NCBI GenBank assembly: GCA_016763155.1
Contig: JAESUH010000163.1
Location: 1 to 38,215 of the forward strand
DNA: 38,215 nucleotides
Source: Rhizobiaceae bacterium
Lineage (GTDB): Bacteria > Pseudomonadota > Alphaproteobacteria > Rhizobiales > Rhizobiaceae
Direction of reading: 5' to 3'
Each line of letters starts with the position of its first letter. Position 1 is the first letter of the stretch. Below are positions 24,398 to 32,187 of this stretch, piece after piece. The position numbers were made by a program, and so were the translations under genes. Under the pieces are notes generated by a model. It saw only the letters and a program-made list of their open reading frames with translations, was not told the DNA's origin and made no database searches.

Positions 24398-25708
24398 ATG
24401 CTTCCACAAGAGATCATTCGGAAGAAACGCGACGGGCTGAAGCTGGAAGTTTCTGAAATATCTGAATTCATCGAAGGGGTCACAGCGGGCGTTGTCAAAG
24501 ATTCGCAAATGTCTGCTCTGGCCATGGCTGTATTTTTCAATGGCATGGAGCGCGATGAGACCGTTGCTCTGACCAAAGCCATGCGGAATTCCGGTGAAGT
24601 ACTGGACTGGAGCGATCTGGATGGGCCGGTATTGGATAAACATTCAACCGGTGGCGTGGGTGACAATGTATCCTTGATGTTAGCTCCGGTTGTTGCAGCA
24701 TGTGGTGGGTTTGTCCCAATGATTTCTGGCCGGGGGCTCGGCCATACCGGGGGGACGCTGGATAAATTTGATTCAATTCCTGGCTATCAGACTCAGCCGG
24801 ATATCGATGTTTTTCGTAAAGTTACCAAGGAAGTTGGTTGCGCCATTATCGGCCAAACCGGAAACCTTGCCCCGGCTGATAAACGCATTTATGGCATTCG
24901 CGATGTGACAGCCACGGTTGAAAGCGTGCCGCTGATCACCGCTTCAATCCTGTCAAAAAAACTTGCAGCGGGTCTGCATGGTTTGGTGCTGGATGTGAAA
25001 GTTGGGTCTGGAGCATTCATGCCTACTCTTGAGAAGGCTCTGGAACTCACCACAAGCCTTGTCGAGGTGGCGAATGGCGCGGGTCTTGCCACGACGGCAT
25101 TGCTCACAGACATGGATCACCCGCTGGCAAATTGCGCGGGTAATGGTGTCGAAATGCGCAATGCGGTAAATTTCCTCACCGGTGCCCATATCGATCCTGT
25201 CCTTTATGAAGTGACGGTAGCGCTGGGCGCAGAAATGTTGTTGTCCGGCAAGCTTGCTGGCAATCGCGAGGAAGCAACAAAGAAAATCGAAGCTGCATTC
25301 TCTAATGGGTTAGCTGCCGAGTTTTTTGGTAAAATGGTGGCAGCATTGGGTGGGCCTTCAGATTTCATTGAGAACATGGAAACCTATCTGGATCGACCAG
25401 AAATTGAGATTGAAGTTTATTGCGATCAGGACATAACCGACCTAAAGGGAAATCTTGGTTTTGATACGCGGGAAATCGGCCTTGCCGTAATCGAATTGGG
25501 AGGTGGGCGAACCAGCCCGAGTGACCAGATCGATCATGCCGTCGGCATCATTGATATTGCTCCCAGGAACTGGGATGGCGAGCAGCCCATCTGCCGGATT
25601 CTGGCACGCAGTAATGAAATCGCTGAGAAGGTTGCCCTTCGGATCAGGAATGCAATCCGGCCCGCCGGCAAATTAACGCCCGCTATTTTGCAGCGGGTGG
25701 ATGGCTGA
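24398..25708 (+). CDS. deoA: Thymidine phosphorylase
   Basis: Phosphorolyses thymidine and deoxyuridine to base plus deoxyribose 1-phosphate. It is 436 aa, the normal length. The phosphate-binding segment DKHSTGGVGD (residues 80-89) and the SGRGLGHTGGTLDKF motif are intact. IYGIRDVTATVESVPLITASILSKKLAAG contains the Arg, Ser and Lys that bind the pyrimidine. The ATG at 24398 has AAGGGA upstream; an in-frame start at 24347 lies inside deoC. It is the last gene of the nucleoside operon. The 3-prime end overlaps the convergent histidine kinase gene by 26 bp. Confidence 0.95.
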   Translation: MLPQEIIRKKRDGLKLEVSEISEFIEGVTAGVVKDSQMSALAMAVFFNGMERDETVALTKAMRNSGEVLDWSDLDGPVLDKHSTGGVGDNVSLMLAPVVAACGGFVPMISGRGLGHTGGTLDKFDSIPGYQTQPDIDVFRKVTKEVGCAIIGQTGNLAPADKRIYGIRDVTATVESVPLITASILSKKLAAGLHGLVLDVKVGSGAFMPTLEKALELTTSLVEVANGAGLATTALLTDMDHPLANCAGNGVEMRNAVNFLTGAHIDPVLYEVTVALGAEMLLSGKLAGNREEATKKIEAAFSNGLAAEFFGKMVAALGGPSDFIENMETYLDRPEIEIEVYCDQDITDLKGNLGFDTREIGLAVIELGGGRTSPSDQIDHAVGIIDIAPRNWDGEQPICRILARSNEIAEKVALRIRNAIRPAGKLTPAILQRVDG

Positions 25709-28022
25709 AACTGCCTGCCTGTTCACGCGCAATCTCAATTAATTTTGCGGGATTGAACGGCTTGGTTAAATAGTCATCCGCGCCCACAATTTTAGCATCC
25801 TGCAAGGTCTGGGATTGTTCATCCGCACTGAGAATGATTTTCCTGACCGGGCGCATTTGGGTTTTTTCTTCAAATTTTGAAATATGGCTGATTGCATCAA
25901 GCCCATCCATTACCGGCATGTGTAGATCCATTAGAACCAAATCAAAGGGCCTGCCTTCTGTTGCAGCTTTTTCAAATTCTGAAACAGCCAAACGCCCATT
26001 TGCAACATGACAAACCTGATGACCATCTTTCTTCAGAATTGATTTTGCCAACAATGCATTAATTTCATTATCTTCGGCCAGCAGAACCAAGGCTGCGGTA
26101 TTGTTTGGGCTTTTCTTTTTGGGTGAGGCAATCGGTAAAATGATCTCCTGTTCAACCGGATCATGGCTGAGAATTTTCCGCAAGGAATCACCGCGCACCG
26201 GTTTGATCAAAAAGGCGTCGAACCCGTTATCCATATAGGATTGCAAATTTTTGCGTTTCTCTGGCGGGACCAAAATAACGGCACGCGAGAGCGCAGGCGA
26301 ATTTGATTTGATTTCGGCCAGTTCACGCACCGGGTCATCTGTGGTGGTGAAATCCATCAATATGCAATTGTAATCGGGATCGCCAGCAGCGCCCTTTGCA
26401 ACGACACCGCCCGCATCCTCAATGGTTTTAGCAAGGGCTGCATTTTCATGCTTTGATCCCGACACCATCAAAATATGACGATCAGCAAGAGGTTTTGGGT
26501 GTGGTTTCAATGGGGCAGCAATTTCAAGATCAAGTTCGAAACTGAAGACCGTACCGCTGCTCCCATCACTTTCGACAATGATTTTGCCCCCCATCTCCCC
26601 AATGATTGCCTGAGAAATGGCAAGCCCCAGCCCGGCACCACCGTGCTTGCGGGTGTTTTCATCATCGACCTGAACAAATTCGCCGAAAACTCTCTCCTTG
26701 TCTTCGCCAGATATTCCGGGACCGGTATCTTCAATTTCAAACCGGATTTTCGCCCGGCTTTTCGAGGTGATATCTCCAACAGGCATGACCCTGAGACAAA
26801 CCTCACCGCTTTCCGTGAACTTGACGGCATTGCCAAGCAGGTTGATTAATACCTGACGCATCCTGCCATCATCAACAATGACCCGATCAGGAACCTGGTT
26901 TGAAATATAGGTAGATAGACCGATGTTCTTGGAATGCGCGCGCACGGACAGTAATTCGGCCACATGCTCTACCTGTTGTGCAAGATCAATCTCATCGCGA
27001 CGCCATTCAAAGTTATTGGCTTCAATGCGAGTGATGTCCAAAATATCTTCAATCAAGGTCAATAACGCCGCCCCTGATGTGTGTATGGCCTCATTATAGG
27101 TGCATTGATCGGGGGAAAGTTTGGTGTCGCGGAGTAAATCAGACATGCCCAGAATGCCGTTTAGCGGCGTTCGCATTTCGTGGCTCACATTGGCGAGAAA
27201 TCGCGTTTTGGCATTGCTTGCGGTTTCAGCTTTTTGCCGGGCCTGCATCAGGGCCAGTTCTGTTTTCTTATGCTCGGTGACATCGCGCACGATCGATCTA
27301 ATTGCCGCAATACCGGTTGTCGCATCGCGGATTGGCACATCAAACCACGAATACCAGCGCTTGCCGGAGGCAAGGTTGATGCAAATTTCATGCACGACAC
27401 CTTGCTGATCCCTTGGAGGAAAATTCTCGTCCATGCCCAGCAATTGGGGATCAAATTTTGTCCCGACCAACTCTTCTGCTGGCTTACCAAAAATATTGGC
27501 GAAGGAATCATTTGTAAAAATAATTGTGTCATCAGCGGATCTATGCATCACCGAGTCACCAAATGCCTCAACCAGCGAGCGATGGCGTTCCTCGCCTTCG
27601 CGCAGCTCCCAGGCTTTGTCCGACAACTGTTCCACATGCTCGCTCAACTGGAGGACAATGCTTCGCATACGGTTAAGTTTTTGGTGGAAATACTGCCAGT
27701 AGCAATAGCCAGAGACCGCTAGAAGGCCAGCCATCAGCCCCCATACAACTGTCAGTTCTACCGATGTGAGAGTGAGGGTTGCCAAGAACGTGCACAATAA
27801 AGCAATGTGGCCGCCAATAAGCCAGAAAGAGCCATTCTTACGGATTTGCGGTTCTGCTTTTTGCGCAGGCTCAGAAAGCTCGGGCAGCTTCTTCAGTTCC
27901 AGCGAGGGAGCCGCGTGTTCTGGCAATTGAGCAATCATTGATGCCCTGTCATCGCTTCTAGTTAGATGAGTTGCCTCGTCCAAGACCTTGCGTGGGAATT
28001 TATCTGACGATTTATCGACCAT
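25683..28022 (-). CDS. Hybrid sensor histidine kinase (TM-PAS-HisKA-HATPase-REC-REC)
   Basis: A 779-aa membrane-bound hybrid kinase. Two close hydrophobic segments lie at about residues 65-110 with almost no periplasmic loop, followed by a short coiled linker. A PAS domain covers about 148-255. The H-box [17 protein letters not shown] has the phospho-histidine H281, the N-box [15 protein letters not shown] lies near 389-403, and G1 DTGPGIS and G2 GGAGLGLA follow. The first receiver (about 515-620) keeps D557 and K607 but lacks the acidic pair in strand 1 (VSGSKHE). The second receiver (about 643-770) is complete, with E650/D651, phospho-acceptor D699 and K754. No response regulator gene is adjacent, so signal and target are unknown. 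Confidence 0.9.
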   Translation of the reverse strand: MVDKSSDKFPRKVLDEATHLTRSDDRASMIAQLPEHAAPSLELKKLPELSEPAQKAEPQIRKNGSFWLIGGHIALLCTFLATLTLTSVELTVVWGLMAGLLAVSGYCYWQYFHQKLNRMRSIVLQLSEHVEQLSDKAWELREGEERHRSLVEAFGDSVMHRSADDTIIFTNDSFANIFGKPAEELVGTKFDPQLLGMDENFPPRDQQGVVHEICINLASGKRWYSWFDVPIRDATTGIAAIRSIVRDVTEHKKTELALMQARQKAETASNAKTRFLANVSHEMRTPLNGILGMSDLLRDTKLSPDQCTYNEAIHTSGAALLTLIEDILDITRIEANNFEWRRDEIDLAQQVEHVAELLSVRAHSKNIGLSTYISNQVPDRVIVDDGRMRQVLINLLGNAVKFTESGEVCLRVMPVGDITSKSRAKIRFEIEDTGPGISGEDKERVFGEFVQVDDENTRKHGGAGLGLAISQAIIGEMGGKIIVESDGSSGTVFSFELDLEIAAPLKPHPKPLADRHILMVSGSKHENAALAKTIEDAGGVVAKGAAGDPDYNCILMDFTTTDDPVRELAEIKSNSPALSRAVILVPPEKRKNLQSYMDNGFDAFLIKPVRGDSLRKILSHDPVEQEIILPIASPKKKSPNNTAALVLLAEDNEINALLAKSILKKDGHQVCHVANGRLAVSEFEKAATEGRPFDLVLMDLHMPVMDGLDAISHISKFEEKTQMRPVRKIILSADEQSQTLQDAKIVGADDYLTKPFNPAKLIEIAREQAGSFSHPPAAK

Positions 28023-28096
28023 CGAATTTCGCTTTTCTACCAGAACATTTTTGCAATTCCTTGAATCGCTAATATGCTCTAGCCGATTGTTTTTAC

Positions 28097-28140
28097 GCGC
28101 TTCTTATCCGAAAAATGGGTTTCCACTTTTCAGGAAGCGC
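28097..28140. repeat. REP-like palindromic element of rhizobial type
   Basis: The terminal arms GCGCTTC (28097-28103) and GAAGCGC (28134-28140) are perfectly inverted. Between them ATCCGAAAAATGGG and TTTCCACTTTTCAGG give the characteristic imperfect core seen in a dispersed intergenic element common in Hyphomicrobiales genomes (recalled, not searched). It lies between two divergent genes. I see no second copy in this window. Confidence 0.55.
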
Positions 28141-28302
28141 TCTATTTCCGACAATTTTAGGGAAATAATGTTGAGAAACCCTTGCAATCGAGCAAATTGA
28201 GCGGAGCAAACTGAAATAATTTACTTAAGGGATGATTAGTCAACCCTATTTTTTAGGTAAGTAATGTTCCTCGAAGGCCAATATTGCGAAAAAATCTTGT
28301 TG

Positions 28303-28355
28303 ATTAGTGGAAACCTCACTATAGGTTTTCTATTATGTTAACCAATTCCACTAAT
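28303..28355 (+). promoter_or_regulatory. Nested inverted repeat in the leader of the hydrolase-like gene
   Basis: The outer arms ATTAGTGGAA (28303-28312) and TTCCACTAAT (28346-28355) are a perfect 10-bp inverted repeat. An inner pair AAACCT (28311-28316) and AGGTTT (28323-28328) can form an alternative hairpin that competes for the last bases of the left arm. The element ends 42 bp before the chosen start codon. It could be an RNA switch or an operator pair; no known riboswitch class is recognised. Confidence 0.4.
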
Positions 28356-28397
28356 GTGGAACTTCGTGAACGAAATTTGACACCAGAGGTGAATTCA

Positions 28398-28979
28398 ATG
28401 CGTCTAGCTAATTCTGCCATCCGAAATTCTGTCTTTGCGGCAGTTCTTGCAGTTACATCACTGAGCACCTCTCCAGCGGTTTCTGAAGAAGTCTACATGA
28501 TCCGGGGTTTCCTCAACGTATTTTCAGATGGCATAAACCAGATGACACGCCAGCTCAGGGCTCGCGGAATTCGCGCAAATGCAATTTCAAATGGTGCCTG
28601 GAAAAACATCGGACAGAGCATCATTGCCCGTGCCCGAAAGAAAAAAGTCTCTTACCCTATCGTAATCGTTGGCCATTCTCTGGGTGGTGTTGAGGCTCCA
28701 GATTTTGCCAATATGCTTGGCAGGGCCGGTGTACCGGTTGCATTGGTAATTGGACTTGATCCTGGATTTCATACTCCGCGCCCATTCGGCAAAGGTATTA
28801 AACGGGTCATCAATTATAAAATTCCATCAGGAAAACATTATCGTGGCGGCAAGGGTTTTACCGGTAGCATCTCCACTATTGATGTTTCCAGATATGGTGT
28901 GGACCATGTGGGAATCGATAAGAGTAGAAAAGTCCAAAGTCTTGTGATTGGGAAAATTCGCGCACAGGTCGGCAAATAG
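28398..28979 (+). CDS. Exported alpha/beta-hydrolase-like (lipase/thioesterase-type) protein
   Basis: A 193-aa protein. The N-terminal signal-like segment (SVFAAVLAVTSLSTSPAVS) suggests export. The nucleophile elbow VGHSLGG has S94, and plausible triad partners are D121 in IGLDPGF and H170 in YGVDHVGI, so the catalytic set appears complete in a compact fold. The ATG at 28398 is chosen for the AGAGGTG ribosome binding site 8 nt upstream. A frame from 28335 starts inside a leader inverted repeat and is rejected. It stands alone between the kinase and the EamA transporter genes. Substrate unknown. Confidence 0.75.
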   Translation: MRLANSAIRNSVFAAVLAVTSLSTSPAVSEEVYMIRGFLNVFSDGINQMTRQLRARGIRANAISNGAWKNIGQSIIARARKKKVSYPIVIVGHSLGGVEAPDFANMLGRAGVPVALVIGLDPGFHTPRPFGKGIKRVINYKIPSGKHYRGGKGFTGSISTIDVSRYGVDHVGIDKSRKVQSLVIGKIRAQVGK

Positions 28980-29090
28980 TTCTGACCATTTCACGATACT
29001 CTACAGTTTATCAGATGTTACTATATCCATGCAGCATTGATCAGCGGCGTGAAAACGTCTCTCGCTGGCATCTTGACTAGGCGAACATTC

Positions 29091-29948
29091 ATGGCCGCAT
29101 CCCAACAATCAAATATCAAAGCTGCATTTTGGATGACAGGATGGCTGGCTACCATGGTCACAATGGCAGTCGCTGGACGCGAAGCCGTACTGGTGCTTGA
29201 TGTATTTCAGGTCATGGAATTGCGTTCACTGTTCGGGTTTATCATGCTTTACCCGCTGGTTCACATGGCCGGTGGGTTTTCGGCGATGAAAACGAGCCAT
29301 CCATGGCGTCACTTTTGGCGGAATACCGTGCACTATGCAGCCCAATATGGCTGGTTGGTGGCAGTTACCCTTATCCCGCTTGCCCAGGTAGTTTCAATTG
29401 AATTCACCATGCCAATCTGGACAGCTTTGTTGGCCGTGCTTTTTTTAGGCGAGCGCATGAATTCCTGGAAAATAGCTGCGGTCATTCTTGGGCTAATTGG
29501 GGTGTTTATCATCGTGCGTCCAACTGCCGGCAATATTGAACCGGGTCAAATGATTTCACTTGCAGCTGCTGTGGGTTTTTCAATATCCGTGATTTTGGTG
29601 AAGGCATTAACCCGCACAGATAGTGTGGTGCGGATCATTTTCTGGATGCTGATCATTCAAGCCGTTTTAGGGGCAATCCCGGCCTATATTTACTGGCAAC
29701 CCGTGCCGGATACCCTTTGGGGATGGATTTTCCTTGTATCCTTTTGCGGAACATTTTCACATTACTGCATGGCTCGTGCATTAACCCACGCGGATGCAAC
29801 CATTGTTGTACCAATGGACTTCCTGCGCGTACCGCTCACAGCTCTTGTGGGTTGGCTGGTCTATAGCGAAGCGATTGACGTTTACACCGCTGCAGGTGCG
29901 GCGCTGATCCTCACTGGAAACTTGCTGAATTTGAAAAAGCAAAAGTAG
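29091..29948 (+). CDS. EamA/DMT family transporter
   Basis: A 285-aa inner-membrane protein with about ten hydrophobic helices in two EamA repeats. The first repeat ends with TMPIWTALLAVLFLGERMNSWKIAAVILGLIGVFIIVRP, the classic hallmark, and the second with FLRVPLTALVGWLVYSEAIDVYTAAGAALILTGNLLN. The ATG at 29091 is preferred over a TTG at 29037 because AGGCGA lies upstream at reasonable spacing. Family members usually export metabolites such as amino acids or nucleosides, but no substrate can be assigned. It is convergent with the GFA-family gene, with 4 bp between stops. Confidence 0.88.
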   Translation: MAASQQSNIKAAFWMTGWLATMVTMAVAGREAVLVLDVFQVMELRSLFGFIMLYPLVHMAGGFSAMKTSHPWRHFWRNTVHYAAQYGWLVAVTLIPLAQVVSIEFTMPIWTALLAVLFLGERMNSWKIAAVILGLIGVFIIVRPTAGNIEPGQMISLAAAVGFSISVILVKALTRTDSVVRIIFWMLIIQAVLGAIPAYIYWQPVPDTLWGWIFLVSFCGTFSHYCMARALTHADATIVVPMDFLRVPLTALVGWLVYSEAIDVYTAAGAALILTGNLLNLKKQK

Positions 29949-29952
29949 ATAG

Positions 29953-30357
29953 CTAGCCAGGCATTTCCGGAAAACTCTCCAGAGTATCGTCAATAGGTGT
30001 CGTTGCGATGGCTCGATCTCCATAGACATATCTTGAAGGTTGAATGAGATCATTCTGGTCGATCACGCCTGCGCGTATGCCCATCCCCGAGCGGGAAGAA
30101 TTGCTGGTGAACATGGGTGAACCACATTTGGCGCAATTGATCTTGGTCAGGGTGTTGCCGCTATCAGCCGTGTGATCAAAGGAGTGTGTTTCTCCCTCAA
30201 TGGTCAGGGTTTTCTCTTTGGCAAATAGCAACGTGCCATAGACTGCACCGGTTGCCTTGCGGCAATCATCGCAATGGCAATTTGCAACAGCCAATATATC
30301 AACATCGCCTGAAAATTTAACCTGCCCGCAAAGGCATGAACCGCTAATTTCTGTCAT
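29953..30357 (-). CDS. GFA family protein (glutathione-dependent formaldehyde-activating enzyme-like)
   Basis: A 134-aa zinc protein of the GFA/CENP-V fold. Zinc ligands are visible as CLCG near the N-terminus (C8 and C10), the NCHCDDCRK cluster (about residues 27-35) and the CAKCGSPMF motif in the middle. These match the conserved cysteine set of the family. AAGGAAATCCC precedes the ATG. Gfa of Paracoccus binds glutathione and formaldehyde, but most short paralogs like this one have no proven activity. The YCII gene lies upstream on the same strand, 70 bp away. Confidence 0.88.
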   Translation of the reverse strand: MTEISGSCLCGQVKFSGDVDILAVANCHCDDCRKATGAVYGTLLFAKEKTLTIEGETHSFDHTADSGNTLTKINCAKCGSPMFTSNSSRSGMGIRAGVIDQNDLIQPSRYVYGDRAIATTPIDDTLESFPEMPG

Positions 30358-30427
30358 GGGATTTCCTTTTGTTTAGTCGTCTCTAACTTATTCAACCCTA
30401 CCGTACCCGCAAAGGCCCGCCTATACG

Positions 30428-30745
30428 TTAAGCGTTGTTTGGAATTGGGCCAATATTATTTTGTCTGATGGTAACACGGGAAATATCCAACCTTTCCCAA
30501 ACATTAGCGGAGGCAAGTGGGTCTGCTGCAAACATTGCCTCGACCTGATTACGGGTCTCTGCGGCCAGCAGGAAAAAGCTGCCAATCATAATTGTTCCGC
30601 AATCTGAATTTAGCGGCCCGGACATTAATACAGATACGCCAAACTTTTCAGGCCCGGTTTCAAGAAACTCCCGATGTCGATCAAGGAACTCAAGACGTTG
30701 TTCTTGGGTATTGGGTTTATCGAGTGCATGTACCACAAATTCCAA
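30428..30745 (-). CDS. YCII family protein (first of divergent pair)
   Basis: A YCII-related small ferredoxin-like-fold protein. Typical features are FVVHALDKP at the N-terminus, the conserved HREFL (family histidine), MSGPL, and a C-terminal ADPLASANVWERLDI segment with the conserved DP. The start is decided by the ribosome binding site: GGGAG lies 7 nt before a TTG at 30745. The longer frame from a TTG at 30763 has no such site. This gives about 105 aa. The family likely has a catalytic His-Asp pair, but its function is unproven. It is divergent from another YCII gene 165 bp away. Confidence 0.8.
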   Translation of the reverse strand: MEFVVHALDKPNTQEQRLEFLDRHREFLETGPEKFGVSVLMSGPLNSDCGTIMIGSFFLLAAETRNQVEAMFAADPLASANVWERLDISRVTIRQNNIGPIPNNA

Positions 30746-30910
30746 AATCGGGCTCCCATTCAATTAAGTGTACCAAGGAAAAATCACTACCATACTCCGG
30801 TGCAAACCAATATAGAAATCAATATTGTACGCTTCCGGTTTTTGTGTTCTTGATGAGGATACTGGCTATATACTTTGTGATAGCCGTAACTCAAACGGAT
30901 GTTTTCCTGA

Positions 30911-31216
30911 ATGACCCAGACCATGTATTTTGCAGTTATGACCCGTGACAATCCCGATGCAGGGGATAAGCGCCAGAAGCATTATCCTGAGCATAGAGCT
31001 CATCTGGACGCACAGCCTGATGGTCTTGCAATTCGCATTAGCGGCCCATTGCTTGGCGAAAATGGCAAGCCAGTGGGGTCTCTTTTGATCATTGAAGCAG
31101 AGACAATTGGTCAGGTACGCAAATACATCAATAGCGACCCGTATATTGACGCAGGTGTTTGGTCGGGGTTTAGTGTCAATGCCTATGACTGGCGCAGAGG
31201 TCGTCCCGAGGACTAG
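30911..31216 (+). CDS. YCII family protein (second of divergent pair)
   Basis: A 101-aa YCII-domain protein: MYFAVMTRDNPDAG at the N-terminus, HRAHLDAQPD with the family histidine, ISGPLLGENGKPVGSLLIIEAETIGQVRKYINSDPYIDAGVWSGF with the conserved SDPY. The C-terminus (NAYDWRRGRPED) is the usual YciI-type ending. A second possible start is four codons downstream. It diverges from the other YCII gene, and its stop overlaps that of the sugar permease gene by 4 bp tail to tail (CTAG). Function unknown. Confidence 0.87.
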   Translation: MTQTMYFAVMTRDNPDAGDKRQKHYPEHRAHLDAQPDGLAIRISGPLLGENGKPVGSLLIIEAETIGQVRKYINSDPYIDAGVWSGFSVNAYDWRRGRPED

Positions 31217-32169
31217 GAGGTAATTTTTGCCGTGCGCCCATAGACCAGCAGCATGGAAATAATCACTGTTCCGTAAATTACCTGACGCCCTGCTTCTGGC
31301 ATCTGCATAATCGACAGGACCGAATTCAGCAGCACAATCAATATTACGCCGACTACGGTTCCGATATAGCGACCCTGACCACCAAGTATCCTGGTACCGC
31401 CCAGAACAACGGCTGCAATGGCTGGTAGCAGGAATGCATCGCCCATGCCCTGATAGGCTTTCGCTGAGTAACCAGCGAGCAATACGCCTGCGACACCTGC
31501 ACAAATGCCTGATGTTACAAATGCACCAACAACAACTGCCTTTGTGCGAATACCGGAGAGGTACGCTGCACCTTCGCGGTTGCCTGTTGCATAAATTGAG
31601 CGACCAAAACCGGTTCGTCTCAGAATAACAGCAATAACGATGGAAACGGCCAACCAGACAAATATTGCAACCGGTATGCCAAGAATTTTCTCGGCTGCAA
31701 GAAAGCGCATGATAGGCGTGGCGGCTGTTTGAGGCGCAAACCCACCGGTATGCGCAACCATCAAGCCACGCACTACAGAATCAACCCCAAGAGTAAAAAT
31801 CATCGACGGGATGCGCAGATAGGCCACCCCAAGACCATTGAAAAGACCAATAGCTGCTCCCACTGCAATACCAGTAGGGATTGCCAGATCACCACCCACA
31901 GTGGTTGCCATCATAGCGGCCGCAGTTAGGGTCCAGGGAATAGAGAGATCAATATGGCCGAGCAGAATCACCATCATCATGCCAGCAGCTGCGATGCCAA
32001 GAAATGATCCGGTTTGCAATTGTTGCAGCAGATAATTTGGCGACAATAGCGGTGCCGTTCCCTGGGTCGATAACGTATAGGCCGTACCAACAGCAAGGAT
32101 CGCCAGAATGAATACCGATGCAATGACGATCGGTTTATTTTCAGGCGTTAAGGTTGGAAAAATAGACAT
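31213..32169 (-). CDS. Sugar ABC transporter permease 2 (CUT2/RbsC family)
   Basis: A 318-aa inner-membrane permease of the CUT2 family. It has many hydrophobic helices, with the family signature AAAGMMMVILLGHIDLS near the N-terminus, IYATGNREGAAYLSGI as the ATPase-coupling loop and AVVLGGTRILGGQGRYIGT toward the C-terminus. It lies 18 nt after permease 1 and is the last gene of the transporter operon. Use of two different permeases resembles YtfT/YjfF-type systems. The stop overlaps the YCII gene end by 4 bp. Confidence 0.92.
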   Translation of the reverse strand: MSIFPTLTPENKPIVIASVFILAILAVGTAYTLSTQGTAPLLSPNYLLQQLQTGSFLGIAAAGMMMVILLGHIDLSIPWTLTAAAMMATTVGGDLAIPTGIAVGAAIGLFNGLGVAYLRIPSMIFTLGVDSVVRGLMVAHTGGFAPQTAATPIMRFLAAEKILGIPVAIFVWLAVSIVIAVILRRTGFGRSIYATGNREGAAYLSGIRTKAVVVGAFVTSGICAGVAGVLLAGYSAKAYQGMGDAFLLPAIAAVVLGGTRILGGQGRYIGTVVGVILIVLLNSVLSIMQMPEAGRQVIYGTVIISMLLVYGRTAKITS

Positions 32170-32187
32170 AATTGATTCCCAGAATTT

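Larger units (their letters stand above)
28023..28397. other. 375-bp intergenic region with a REP-like element and a structured leader
   Basis: The gap separates the histidine kinase gene (minus) from the hydrolase-like gene (plus). It contains a REP-like palindrome at 28097-28140 and a nested inverted repeat at 28303-28355, both listed separately. No coding frame in it looks real. The promoters of both flanking genes should lie here. Confidence 0.6.

Noticed and set aside
30866..31504. 212-codon minus-strand frame across the YCII gene and the permease 3-prime end
   Set aside because: Its translation is Arg/Cys/Ser-rich with no domain, and both the plus-strand YCII gene and the in-register permease explain the region better.
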